Assembly: GCA_015680685.1 (NCBI GenBank)
Contig: MNCI01003793.1
Location: forward strand, 15,979 to 45,226
DNA length: 29,248 nt
Reading direction: 5' to 3'
Source: Gnetum montanum
Taxonomy: Eukaryota; Streptophyta; Gnetopsida; Gnetales; Gnetaceae
The position numbers and the translations under genes are program-made. Shown piece after piece: positions 1-9,538 of the stretch; within the stretch, counting starts at the first letter, position 1, and the number at the start of each line of letters is the position of its first letter. Below the pieces are notes generated by a model that saw only the letters and a list, made by a program, of their open reading frames with translations, ran no database searches and was not told the origin of the DNA.

Positions 1-655
1 TTGTGAGTCATCCATGGAGTCTCTCATATGTCTTGGATTTGATTTTTGGCATGCATGTTTTGGGCTTATGAGTTAGCATTTTCTTTGTGTCATGTGCACT
101 TAATATTTCATGTTTTTATGACATTTTTTTAATAAAATAAATGGCCCCTATCATTCTATCCAAGGTTGGTGATCTCTTACATGGGCTACAAGGGCTTAGT
201 TCTTGGATTTGCTTGATGGTGTTAGCCTGCACCATTTTATCCAACCTTGATGTTCTTCTTGTGTGGGCTACAAGATGTTGTATGGTTGGAGAGACTTGGT
301 GTATCACAACTAGATGGCCAAAGGGTCCATTGAGCTCTCATTTTAAAATTAAAAATAAAGCTATGCATATTGAGGATATTTGATGTCTTTGGTTATGTGC
401 ATATGTTTTGCTTTGTTGATCATTTTTGGGTCAATTTTGAGGGGTTTCTAAGAGAGTTGTCATGTTCGAAATCATTGTTATATGGTCCTTTATGCAAGTC
501 AACATTTCTCTTAATATGAAAATACGAGGTTGGAAAATTTATTAATGAAAATTTCAAAGTTTGGAACCATGTTAATTCATCACGGTGTTCAAGCTTAAAA
601 CATATAAGATTTTATTTTTGTTTCTTTTTTCTATATTGCACATGAGCACATGAGA
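1..655. other. AT-rich stretch without a recognisable gene
   Basis: I see no supported gene here. The sequence is AT-rich with many T runs. It contains a diverged direct duplication: 153-207 and 231-284 share an 'ATCCAA' start and a 'GGGCTACAAG' core about 78 bases apart. The 80-codon plus-strand reading frame at 141-383 spans this duplication, resembles no family I know, and is probably fortuitous. Confidence 0.5.
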
Positions 656-672
656 TTTTGTTTTTTTTTTTT
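656..672 (-). repeat. Poly-T tract, possible LINE poly(A) tail
   Basis: A run of T broken by one G sits just below the minus-strand LINE relic. Read on the minus strand it is a poly(A) tract at the 3' side of the element, where a LINE tail would be. The surroundings are T-rich in general and no target-site duplication was found, so this is only a candidate. Confidence 0.3.
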
Positions 673-849
673 GCCATAGAATTAGAATTTTGATTATTTA
701 ACAATGTTTGGCCCTAGTATGGATACTATCATTATTTTTCTTTTCCTTTTTTTTGGTTATTATCTAATGTTTGTTGTTTTCTAAGTTCTTTTGGAGAATA
801 ATTCAAGATGCATTAATTTAAGAAAAAATGTATGTATAGTGACAATGAC

Positions 850-1640
850 TCATGTTGGATCCCACACAACACCTTGCCATAAGACTGCAACAAAATCCCC
901 CTCCTTGCAGATGAAAAAAATCCCAACTAAATGTTGAGCCAAAATGTAGCTAGCCAACCCTGGCACTACCCAGACGTCCCGTACTATATCTACTCTCATC
1001 GTTCCCCATTGCACCACCAACAGCTGAGGCCTAGACTCCATCTACTGGTGCCTCCTCTAATAAACCAAGGCAGGCTCCACCTGCAACTATGTTAGAATTT
1101 CTGTCTACCCTAACCTCCACAAAGCCAAAATCACCCCCAAATGCCATCTAGGTTGCCTCCTCTTTACCGAGTCCAAAAAGAAATGAGGGAGGTTAACCCG
1201 AATACCATGCCTGATGCACTGTAGAAACACAAAGTGCACTTCCACAAGTTTGTGTGGGGACCTAGACTATGCAAAGTACCTATTGATGAACATTGTTGCA
1301 TTTTGCCAAACCATCGCCAACTTATCCTTGTGGATGTGCCTACTAGTAGTCCGTGGAATTGCACCTTGAAAGAGATCAGTAGCAAACATATGGGAATGGA
1401 TTTCTGGGGCTATAAGCTCCTCTTCCATCGGCACACCTGATACCTTCTTTAGCACTATCTTAGTAACCCTAATCTGTACCCCTAAATCGGGTTTCATCTC
1501 CAACCTAGTTTTCAAATAAACTGTCTGTTGGCAACCTTGGCTTCCCTTCCATGCACTGGAGCATGCCCTCCCATCCCATTCTCTCAATCATCAGCTACAA
1601 TTGCATGTCTCCTACAAACTTCATGATGGCCAGCTCAAAG
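850..1640 (-). pseudogene. Unidentified minus-strand coding-like segment
   Basis: The minus strand has two open stretches, 106 codons at 1267-1587 and 63 codons at 850-1041. They lie 3' of the LINE zinc finger. They may be the tail of LINE ORF2 or part of another element; I recognise no motif. The base composition (GC-richer than 1-840) matches the LINE rather than the AT-rich flank. Confidence 0.25.
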
Positions 1641-1852
1641 GTTGGTCCCCACCCAATGCTTTGACTCACTTTGGCCCACAATGAAAGCCCAACACAAACA
1701 ACTAAAGAAGGCACATGCAACCTTTGCCCTCAGAATATTGAATGGTTCTTATGCTTCCAACCAAACCATAAAATAGCTAGTGCTTTGGAATCACTATTTA
1801 TATTTATTGGGATCCTAATCCTAGCCGTCCTTCACACTTCCCACATGAAATC

Positions 1853-2035
1853 ACATTGATGAATAAAGTGTTCTATCATCTCAACCATTGCAATGCAAAG
1901 GGGGCAGATAATGTTGAGGTTTATTCCTTGTGCTCTTAAAAGTGCTTACACTAGTAATGCTTCATGTTGGGTCAGCCAGCCAAAAGCCTTAATCTTCTCA
2001 TGCAATCTCACCTTCCATAATTCATTCCACCCTAT
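1853..2035 (-). pseudogene. LINE ORF2 zinc-binding domain (zf-RVT type)
   Basis: The minus-strand frame begins WNELWKVRLHEKIKAFGWLT, the usual start of the zinc-binding domain that follows plant LINE reverse transcriptases. The metal ligands are visible: CPLC at 1895-1906 and HFIHQC at 1853-1870, giving the C-x2-C ... H-x4-C arrangement. One stop (TAA) falls between helix and ligands. In the family this domain helps bind RNA or DNA during target-primed reverse transcription. The domain call is confident; the copy is dead. Confidence 0.8.
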
Positions 2036-2639
2036 CTTTGGTAGGTGCAGACTCTTGACCACCTCCGATGGAGGTGCACCCAATAGCCACTTGGACTCCA
2101 TCCTCATGTGTACTAGCAAATATTTTTCTGCAAGTGCAAGCTCCTAGTATCAACTTCCCATCTTCAGTACTTCTACTATAATAGTCTCACCCATGATGCT
2201 TGTCCCTTTGCCTGCACCAGGAGTTTGTTCACTAGGCTTTGCAAACCTAGTGTAATCTCATAAAGAAAAGTCAACAACCCAATTCTCCTTGCCACCCTTG
2301 GACATGTCATAAACTCTCAACAAGCCAAGTGGAGTTTCTTTTCCCCTTTTCCCCCAAACCAAACAACTTGCCGAATGATTTGGTCAATCTTTTGAATCAC
2401 TATGAGATAGAAACTTGTTACTCCAATGTGTTGTCTTCATTCTCAGTCTTTCCACCAATCCCAACCATGTACTCTTATGATTGATTGGCATCCCCAAATA
2501 AGAATCGTGTGTCCAACCAGGCAAGATGCCCAGTGCCTACACAATTCTTACACTCTCTAGCCCTATGTTATTAGCAAAATGTGATGTAGACTTTTCCTTG
2601 TTAATAGCGAGACCAAGCTTTGACTCCATCCTTTTTGAA

Positions 2640-3421
2640 TGCCTCCACTTGTGGCACTGGAACCTTGGAGAATAAAATCATATCATCAATGTAAGTGGAG
2701 CCTAGCAACTATCAAACCTTGCATCCCCTTGGCAACATAGTAGTACTGTAGCAAGTCCATAACCAAAATAAATAGTAGAGGCAATAGAGGGTCCCCTTGC
2801 CGCAACCCTCTCTTAGATGTTTGGAATCCCCATAGCTTGCCATCAACATTGAAAGAGTACCTACTAGAGCTTTGCATTTGAATACACATCTTAACGAACT
2901 TAGGACTAAAACCATTAAGGAGCATAATCTATTGCAAGGCCACCAAGCTCATAGTGTCATAGGCTTTGGTAATGACTAACTTAATGCACATGCTCGGGAA
3001 TCTTGACCTTCACAATGAGTGTGGGATCTCCTGTAATAGCAAGAACTAACCCTGCAAAAAATGGCCCCTAATAAATCCTACTTGATGTTCTCCTACAAGC
3101 TTCTCCATCAGCAGTGCCAACCTAAAAAATAATCATTTTTTAGAATAATCGCAACAGTGTGTTACATAGACCAATGGGTTTGAAGTGTGCTGGCACAAAT
3201 GGATTTGGCACTCTCGGTAGCAACACAATCTGCAAATAGTTGATTTCTCTATGAACTTGTTGCCAACTAAGCATCCTATTGAAAGCATCCAACAAGTTTT
3301 CCCCTAAGATATCATCAAATTCCCTAAAAGACTCCCTAGGCCACCCATTAGGCCTTGACATCTTATTCATTTGCATTGACCTCAATGTCGTGGCCAACTC
3401 TGGTTTGGTGAAAGGTTTCAT
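2640..3421 (-). pseudogene. LINE ORF2 reverse transcriptase domain
   Basis: Read downwards on the minus strand, the parts appear in the normal order. 3140-3421 has the fingers region (KMSRPNGWP, then IVLLPRVPNP and HFKPIGLCN, matching the KSPGPDG / LIPK / RPISL signatures). Near 2950-2990 is motif A as IKLVITKAYD. 2686-2925 carries RGLRQGDPLLPLLF. The catalytic YIDD is at 2682-2693. Motif A should read LKLDI-KAYD, but here the first aspartate is valine (codon 2974-2976), so a metal ligand is lost. Several frameshifts separate the pieces. It would have copied LINE RNA at the nick made by the endonuclease. Confidence 0.9.
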
Positions 3422-3752
3422 AAGTTGCTAGTTGTCATCACCTATTATGATTTGTTGCACTAGGATGGAAATTCTCTCCATATCTCTCTTATGCCATATA
3501 TTTTCCCAAATTTCTACAGGGTTTTAGCCACCTGCTGCCTAGTTTTCATTGTGCCAACAACCACATGATAAAGTTTTTGTTTTGTAGTCCCCTTGCCTTT
3601 AGCCATTGCAAAAAAGAAACAGGTGTTCTGGTATCTATCATGCAACCAGGACACACAAGCTAGCTGTTGCCAATAGGCTTCCTCCTCTTTTCCAACTCTT
3701 GCAACTCCTAGAGTAGCTCCTATTCCTCATTCACAAGGTTGGTCTTGGTTTC

Positions 3753-3953
3753 CTATAGCTTTTGCACTTCCCATAACCTAACCTTCAATCGCTCCTTGTA
3801 GGTCCTAAATCCATATTTTTCCTCTGAAGTTCTAGCTTTGATTATTTGCTTCAAAAACTTCAATTTCCTTTTTAAAGAATTCCTCGGCTTATGAGCCTCA
3901 AAATAGTTTAGCCAGATTTCTTGGACCAATGGGTGCAACCGAGGTTTGCTCAA
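3753..3953 (-). pseudogene. LINE ORF2 linker between endonuclease and RT
   Basis: This 66-codon open piece has the pattern LVQEIWLNYFEAH, then LKRKLKFLKQIIKA, found between endonuclease and reverse transcriptase in plant LINEs (a Trp-containing stretch followed by a Lys/Leu-rich helix). It lies in the right place and strand between the two domains. Confidence 0.7.
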
Positions 3954-4019
3954 CTACATATGCTCAAATCTAAAAGGTGTGGGAGCTTGATTCTATTTAG
4001 GCCGATTTGACACAAGATG

Positions 4020-4292
4020 GATCTATGATCAGATGCCTATTGCTCCTATCCCAAAACCTACACATCCATCTCTAGCAGTGACCTTGTACTCACCCACACC
4101 TTGTCAATCTTGGACTAAACCCAACTAGACCCCCATTTTCTATTACTCCAAGTGAACCTACAACCTTCAATTTCCAAGTTCGCTAGATTGTGGTCTTGAA
4201 GAAACTCAGCAAACTCTGCACTACTAAGTGGATCTACATTATCCACACCTATCTTTTCCCAGATGTTGGTTGAAATTAGCAACTAGAATCCA
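4020..4292 (-). pseudogene. LINE ORF2 apurinic-type endonuclease, C-terminal half
   Basis: WILVANFNQ (Trp codon at 4290-4292) corresponds to the family's WILVGDFN, with the catalytic Asp replaced by Asn. After a frameshift near 4255 the frame gives EFAEFLQDHNLANLEIEG and then FTWSN, the classic C-terminal signature. A degenerate match to the SDHRPI motif lies near 4015-4045. The N-terminal half is absent because element A begins at about 4318. Confidence 0.85.
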
Positions 4293-4334
4293 TTTGATGA
4301 ATCATGAGTCATTGGGTTGCAATATTGAATACGC

Positions 4335-4456
4335 GATATCGGATACATGATATCATGTATGCGATATCGGATCCGTGATATCATGTATGTGATATCGAAT
4401 ACGTGATATCAGGTACGCGATATCGCATCCAGTAATGATATCGAATATGTGATATT
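4335..4456 (+). repeat. 14-bp tandem array built on GATATC
   Basis: GATATC occurs at 4335, 4349, 4363, 4377, 4391, 4405, 4419 and 4437, with a decayed GATATT at 4451. The first seven are exactly 14 bases apart, then spacings are 18 and 14. Spacers alternate between forms such as GGATACAT and ATGTATGC. As a result 4343-4360 (ATACATGATATCATGTAT) is a perfect 18-base palindrome. The array lies at the upstream edge of the LTR, about 20-140 bases before its TATA box, where U3 enhancer repeats would be. Confidence 0.95.
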
Positions 4457-4474
4457 TTGGTTCCTGTATGAGCC

Positions 4475-4482
4475 TATAAATA
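4475..4482 (+). promoter_or_regulatory. TATA box of element A LTR
   Basis: TATAAATA follows the GATATC array within the LTR. The same octamer occurs in the LTRs of B, C and D, supporting its role as the element promoter. Confidence 0.6.
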
Positions 4483-4931
4483 CACATGAAGGCACACGGG
4501 AATGTAGTTTTTTGTCAGTTAGAAATTAGTTTAGAGTAGGATATTTTTGTTATTTTTTCCTCTCAACTCTATCTCCCAGTGCATGCTCGCAGTGTGGTGA
4601 TTGTAATTGTACGGCATCATTTATTCGAGTGTGATGTACTTGGATACACACATGATCAGAAATAAAGATCGAGATTACTTCATCATTGCAGCATTCACTT
4701 AGTTTAATTATTTAATTTTTATTGTTATTTATTGCTTTTGTAGTTAATATCTCTTCACCCTAACTCCTTAAACATGGAATGAGTATGACTTAATCATGAG
4801 CATTTAAGTGTGACTACTTGGTAACCCAGTAGTGTACCTAGGATCTGCACTTGGTAATCCCAGTGGTAGTCATGCACAAGGTCTAAGATGTGTATGGATG
4901 ATTAAGGAACAGATGCTCATCACACTTAGAT

Positions 4932-4985
4932 TCTCTCTCCCTTTCCTCTTAGCTTAGCTCTCTCTCCCTTTTCCTCTTAGCTTAG
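4932..4985 (+). repeat. Tandem duplication of about 27 bp in the LTR of A
   Basis: Two nearly identical units (4932-4957 and 4959-4985) share a CT-rich start and end in CCTCTTAGCTTAG. They lie in the transcribed part of the LTR. Confidence 0.85.
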
Positions 4986-5226
4986 TTAAAGATATTTGCC
5001 ATTGCCTCCAGGAGTAGCATTAGTTTAGGAATACGTCATACACCTCACTCTAGACTAAACCATACTTGACAAAGCAAATACTAGTTTGGGTGGGAAGACA
5101 ACGAACTACAATTAGTGAGTAACTATCTAGATACCACAACTCGCCCATATGCGAAGTTCGACCAGATCATGCATGAAATGCTTGTATTTGTATGGTTGTG
5201 TGTAGGGGTACCTCGCCACTCATCAT

Positions 5227-5244
5227 TGGCACTGTTGTCGAGGA
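5227..5244 (+). other. Primer-binding site of element A (tRNA-Asp type)
   Basis: TGGCACTGTTGTCGAGGA matches the common plant Gypsy primer site TGGCGCCGTTGCCGGGGA at 14 of 18 positions. All four differences are C-to-T or G-to-A transitions. It starts two bases after the LTR end. The site would pair with the 3' end of tRNA-Asp to start minus-strand DNA synthesis. Confidence 0.7.
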
Positions 5245-5519
5245 TGGTGCTAGTTATTTAGATTTTTTACATCATACAAGATCATTGTAACAAAGTATTC
5301 ACGATACATCTTTTAGAATAGAAATTAATTTCAATTAAGTCACACACAAATTCACACATAATGTCTCTCTCACAAGACTATGATAAAGCAACAACTAGTA
5401 AGGTAATTCATTAGAGAACCAACAAACTATACGATGATGAAGATGAAGTTTGGAGTACCCAATCTGATGTAGGGGTTTCCTATAAACATAAACAAAGACA
5501 ACATCATCCCAAATCACAA
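5245..5519 (+). other. Leader of element A
   Basis: Untranslated region between the primer site and gag. No other feature was recognised. Confidence 0.5.
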
Positions 5520-6366
5520 ATGCATAACATACCTATTGACGATGAACCCCTATTGGCCACTACGAGCCTAACGCAAATACAAGAAGCTGTTCAAATATCC
5601 CGCATGCATCACAAGGAAAGTCATCTACCTAGGCTTGACTTAAACAACTTTCCTAAGTTCTCAAAAGGCTATGATTTAGATCCGCAACAACATTTACAAG
5701 CCTTATACGATGTCTGTACATGGAATAACATTGATAATGGATGGAAAAAACTTAAGCTCTTTCCTATGACACTTGTTGACCAAGAAAAAGTATGGTATAG
5801 GTTGTTAAAACCAAATTCAATTGGATGTTGGCCAACAATGGTAGAACTCTTCAACGAAAGATATCAAACTTATTCAAGAGTGTCAACCTTGAAGAAAAAA
5901 ATCCAAGAGTGGAAACAAGCACAACATGAACCCTTGGACATGGCCTTAGAAAGATATTATGCATTACTAAACAATTGCCCAGGCCATGAGTTCTTTGAGG
6001 AGAGGCTAATGTACCATATCATAGATGGGATCCGTAATGAAACAAAAGAGACTCTAGGGATGTATGCCTGAGGTCAACTATACGAGCTACGAACCCATAA
6101 ATTCCAAGAGCTCATCAAATGGGTAGCAAAAGAAGAAGAGGAGTTGGCTAGATGGGAGAACGTTGAAAAATCTCAATAGATCCAAGACCTTAAATCAACA
6201 AGGGCCCATGATAATAAAAAGAAGAAATCAACTCACCATAAGGAGGTGGAATCATCTTTGCCAACACTACAACCATTGGATGAAGTTGAGACAAAGATCA
6301 ATAAGATGGTGGAATGGATGCATAAAAAATGTGGAGAGTATGCCAACATTATTGGAGATAGAGTCA
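5520..6366 (+). pseudogene. gag: Gag of element A (Athila-like retrotransposon gag)
   Basis: A 183-codon open frame (5520-6071) carries the plant retrotransposon gag core. It contains HLQALYDVCTWN, then KKLKLFPMTLVDQEKVWYRL, then WPTMVELFNERYQTYS, and MALERYYALLNNCPGHEFFEE with an MYHIIDGI segment. These match the family pattern (LFP-SL-d-A--W, ERF--LL--CPHHG, GL). After a TGA at 6069 the same frame continues (WVAKEEEELARWENVEKSQ), Lys/Glu-rich, to about 6366. Gag packages the element RNA into virus-like particles. The start codon is uncertain. Confident as gag, moderately so as Athila lineage. Confidence 0.85.
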
Positions 6367-7293
6367 TGACGAACTAAGAAATAGGATAAAACACCCTTAG
6401 ACAATCAGAAAGAAGGGTAGAAGAGAATAAAAGCTTAACTACCAATCATACGTATCAATGCAACATTTTCCTATACGATCACCCCAAGGGCCAATGTCCA
6501 ATCTTGTCACATTTGCATGAGCATTGGGGAAGAGTGTTACACCCAGAGTTCGTACAGAGATATTGTGTTTAATCACAATGGCAACAATCTCAGTCGTGGG
6601 GGAGGCCACCCTCAAACTAGTTACACCCTTCATACCATCCAAACCTAAGTGCTTATCAAGTCCAACATCCTGTTTTCCCAACTGGGTCAACATACTCTAT
6701 CTCACCACATTATTATCATTCTCCCCAATACTATCAAACCATATCCTCTCCAACACAACCTCCACCTTGGGTACCTTACACTTTTCCTTAATTTCAAAAT
6801 TCTCATCCCTTCACCTTCTTCTATATCACCACCAAGTGTTTCAGAGGGTTTTGCACCACTGCACCAACCCACGAATGTTAGTTGTGCTGCTACTATCAAT
6901 AGCAGTGTGAATCCTCCACAACATCATAAGCATCCCTTCTTTAGACATGACCGTAAGAAGGGACATCACACTTCTAAGATCACTGCACCTTCCAACCTAG
7001 CACAAGTCCAACATTGTGGTGCAGCTCCCTCCTCAAACCCAATGCCTCATGTTACTTTCTTCAAGCCACCAATTAACACTCCAACAACCATATGGCTCAA
7101 TGAATATAGCCATGATGGGAGACATCACAATCCTTGCATATCATCTTACGGTCAAGGGTGCCATAGTGGGTTAACCACTCACCAATTAACTACATCTTAT
7201 AAATTACCCCACTATGTCAACTATAATCAAGTGTGTGAACCCCACTTTAGGTACATTCCAACCATCAAATCGAAAGACACCCAATGGGTTGGA
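6367..7293 (+). pseudogene. Decayed gag C-terminal region of element A
   Basis: The gag frame continues through several stops. Near 6450-6490 is a C ... HPKGQCP stretch like the CxxC-gpH--dCP knuckle of Athila-type gag, with one Cys lost. A Pro/Tyr/Ser-rich part follows. In another frame 6649-7296 is open for 215 codons and is also His/Pro/Thr-rich, suggesting a frameshift near 6700. No protease or polymerase motif was seen. Element B cuts the sequence at 7294. Confidence 0.45.
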
Positions 7294-7612
7294 TGAAATA
7301 CCCTAAATTTTCAGGGCATCCTTGCTTCACCGGGCCATCACAATTCAAGCGATGTCATGTCACTTCGGCAAGAAGTGGATGCTTCATGTTTAGGCTGTGC
7401 GGTTTGGAAAATTCTCTAGTTGGGTAATTTGTCTAGCTGACAGCCTACTCAGAAACAATGCGGAGAGTTGTCAGTAGTGCTCAAAATGCGCAAAATAGTT
7501 TGGCAAGTTTTCTAAGTCAAGGAGTTTGCTACACTACACCACACTATATAGTGTAGCAGGATTTGGGAGATAGTTGTTCAAATAGTCAACTGTAAATTGT
7601 TGCAAGACAAGA

Positions 7613-7644
7613 TGCTACGCTATGCCACACTATGCAGCGTAGCA
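7613..7644. repeat. Inverted repeat of the TGCTACGCT family (B LTR)
   Basis: TGCTACGCT at 7613-7621 pairs perfectly with AGCGTAGCA at 7636-7644. Confidence 0.8.
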
Positions 7645-7815
7645 TAACATAGCGAGAGCAAGACAAGAAAGCTCAGCTTACTTAGTGATTTCAAATGCAC
7701 TAAGTTAGCAACTCTAGCCTTCGAAAAAAGTTGCTTCGCTCGACTCTAAGTTCTTTAGCAATGACTCCTTTACCAAAAAGTAGCAAACTTAGCAAAAAGC
7801 AGGCCATGTCAATTG

Positions 7816-7833
7816 CTACGCTATGTAGCGTAG
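7816..7833. repeat. Near-perfect palindrome in the B LTR
   Basis: CTACGCTA and TAGCGTAG flank a two-base TG centre. Confidence 0.85.
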
Positions 7834-8086
7834 AATAGTGTAGCAACTCTGTGGGAACAGCGAAAGGCAACTCAAAGGGTAGGATCAGCAAGTTCGCAAG
7901 TGTCTTAGTGCAACGGGCAAAGGTTGTAGATTGTCGACGTCCCTGTGGTTAAGTCCAGGTTGCTACACTATACTGCGCTACATAGCATAGCATAGCATAG
8001 CAAATATGCAACAAATAGTTAGCACGCTTCAAAGGTTTCCAACACATGTAGCAAGACACAACGCAAGTTTTTGCTTCAAACTGGTG

Positions 8087-8116
8087 GCTACGCTATGCTA
8101 TGCTGCATAGCGTAGC
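8087..8116. repeat. Inverted repeat with 11-base arms in the B LTR
   Basis: GCTACGCTATG (8087-8097) and CATAGCGTAGC (8106-8116) are perfect complements around an 8-base loop. Further imperfect copies follow to 8167. Confidence 0.9.
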
Positions 8117-8392
8117 ATGGTGTAGCAAGTTGCTATGCTACACTATGAAGCATGACATGGTGTAGTAGATAGTTACACCATGTCAATTCACTTCACCTAA
8201 TTACACCATTGGCACACATCTCCAAGCTTTGATGGTGCAATTACAACATGGCAAGTTCGCAATTATAGCATGGCAGGCTCGTCCAACGGACATGCATGCC
8301 CAATGGTCATTCACACCTATGCAACACAGACAAGTCAACACAGGCCTAGGGCACATGGTGTCCAAACTGCATCTTTCGTGTGCCCTTGGTCC

Positions 8393-8400
8393 TATAAATA
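8393..8400 (+). promoter_or_regulatory. TATA box of element B LTR
   Basis: TATAAATA in the last third of the LTR, preceded by CC as in the LTR of A. Confidence 0.6.
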
Positions 8401-9050
8401 CCCTAATGAGCAATGCTTAGAAGGATCTTTAGATGATTTTTTAGTTAGTTAGCAAGTTAGTTGGTTGGTTGGTAAACTGGCTGGCAGGTAAGCAAGAAAG
8501 TTAGCGCTGTAATCCTGAGCATTGTAAACACCTTGTTTGATACTGTAAATAGTTGGCACTCCCGCTTGGCATTTTTTCTACTCTTTCTTGCTATTCTTAG
8601 AGCATTTTGCATTGTTGGCCCTCAAATCCGCGTTCAAGTATATAGTTTCTTTGCTAAAAAACATCTTGGTTACTCTTGGGATCCTTGCGCCCCTCAGTGC
8701 CAACCAACCAATTGTATCCACATTGACAGAGTGAATTCACATTCTTGAAGCGGTGCATTTTTCTAACTGCTACTTTGTTTTCTTGCTTATCATTGCATTT
8801 TTACATGGTTTTCTATCTCTTTTGTATTTAAAGTTATCATCTTGTGCTAGAAGTCTCATTTTCAAATCATCTGTTTACAAAAGGTTATATTAACACTGAC
8901 TAAGTTCCTATCTAATTGACCAAACCATTCAGGGCACCTCATTTCCATTTATCCAGCACAACCCTTGTGCGGATTCGGGGTTAAGACTATCATGATCGAC
9001 GACCTCTCGATTTTTTCCAGCCATCGACGTTTTTGGTTGCAATAGTTTTC

Positions 9051-9069
9051 TGGTGCTAGAAGGAGGGCC
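9051..9069 (+). other. Primer-binding site of element B
   Basis: TGGTGCTAGAAGGAGGGCC differs at one base from the site of element C (TGGCGCTAGAAGGAGGGCC at 20321). It begins with TGG, as needed to pair with a tRNA CCA end. It is not the Asp or initiator-Met type; the primer tRNA is not identified here. Confidence 0.7.
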
Positions 9070-9538
9070 TTTTGGTGGCTTTTTTGAGTTTCAGGGTAGT
9101 CTTGTAAGCATTCTGCACCCTGATACTCATTAGCGTAAGCTTGACACTCATTTGTGGTTGTTTACACGTAGTGCGGTGTAGATCGGTCGCTTCGATGGTT
9201 CCTTGGGAATCCTACAAGACATAAAGCCTCCAATCACCAGTTGACTTGCCTATCTTATGGTAGTCTTGCACGCACTCTGTACCCTATCGCACACTAGCAT
9301 AAACATGATACCCTTTTACGATTTTTTATGCATTGTGTGGTATAGATCGGTCGCTTTGATGGTTCCTCAAAAACCCTGCAAGACATAAATCCTTTTTGAT
9401 TGCTTTCCAATTTCTTTGCTTTTCTCATTCGCAAAACTTTTTAGCTTTCCAATTTCTTTACTTTTTTCTCATTTGCAAAATTGTTTAGCTTTCCAATTTC
9501 TTTGCTTTTTCTCGTTTGCAAAACTATTTAGCTTAACA
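9070..9538 (+). repeat. Leader of element B with two sets of direct repeats
   Basis: Set one: 9096-9228 and 9260-9392 are diverged copies with a 164-base period, both containing TAGATCGGTCGCTT. Set two: three pyrimidine-rich units start at 9402, 9444 and 9488, each with GCTTTCCAATTTCTTT and a later TTTGCAAAA-like end. The set ends just before the gag ATG at 9539. The open frame starting at 9416 only crosses these repeats before entering gag. Confidence 0.85.

Larger units (their letters stand above)
673..4317 (-). mobile_element. Decayed non-LTR retrotransposon (plant LINE)
   Basis: On the minus strand the order is endonuclease C-terminal half (about 4020-4292), linker (3753-3953), reverse transcriptase (about 2640-3421) and zinc finger (1853-2035). 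This is the ORF2 order of plant L1-type LINEs. The frame is broken by many shifts and stops. The 5' half of the endonuclease is missing: homology stops at about 4292-4317, where the LTR of element A begins, so A probably inserted into this LINE and the rest lies outside the window. The 3' boundary is uncertain; the poly-T tract at 656-672 is a candidate. Confidence 0.85.
4318..5225 (+). repeat. 5' LTR of element A
   Basis: The right end is well defined. It reads CGCCACTCATCA, directly followed by one base and the primer site, and the same end (CGCCACTTATCA) is found in inverted element D, where it abuts unrelated sequence. The left end is set at TGCAATATT, where LINE homology has stopped and a short tandem array starts; this end is a guess. 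A TATA box lies at 4475-4482. The region 4770-5225 is homologous to the inverted sequence 28308-28960. Confidence 0.7.
4318..7293 (+). mobile_element. Element A: Athila-like Ty3/Gypsy retrotransposon, 5' part
   Basis: An LTR (4318-5225), a degenerate Asp-type primer-binding site (5227-5244), a leader and a gag gene (5520 on) follow in the normal order. The gag core resembles Athila/Tat-type plant Ty3/Gypsy gag. No protease, reverse transcriptase or integrase is seen before element B begins at 7294, so the rest of A probably lies beyond B, outside the window. Confidence 0.75.
7294..9041 (+). repeat. 5' LTR of element B
   Basis: It begins TGAAATACCC, resembling the start of the C LTR, and ends about ten bases before the primer site (CA at 9040-9041; the exact end is uncertain). 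It has a TATA box at 8393 and many copies of a CTACGCTATG / CATAGCGTAG motif. A TTAG/TTGG-rich simple stretch lies at about 8448-8480. With no second copy in the window the borders rest on comparison with C. Confidence 0.6.

Noticed and set aside
141-383. 80-codon frame as a small gene
   Set aside because: AT-rich, spans a local duplication, no recognisable motif.
4335-4456. CRISPR-like regular repeats
   Set aside because: The period is 14 bases with 8-base spacers, far too short for CRISPR, and the setting is a plant LTR.
6649-7296. 215-codon frame as an independent gene
   Set aside because: His/Pro/Thr-rich low-complexity translation downstream of gag, best explained as frameshifted gag tail of element A.
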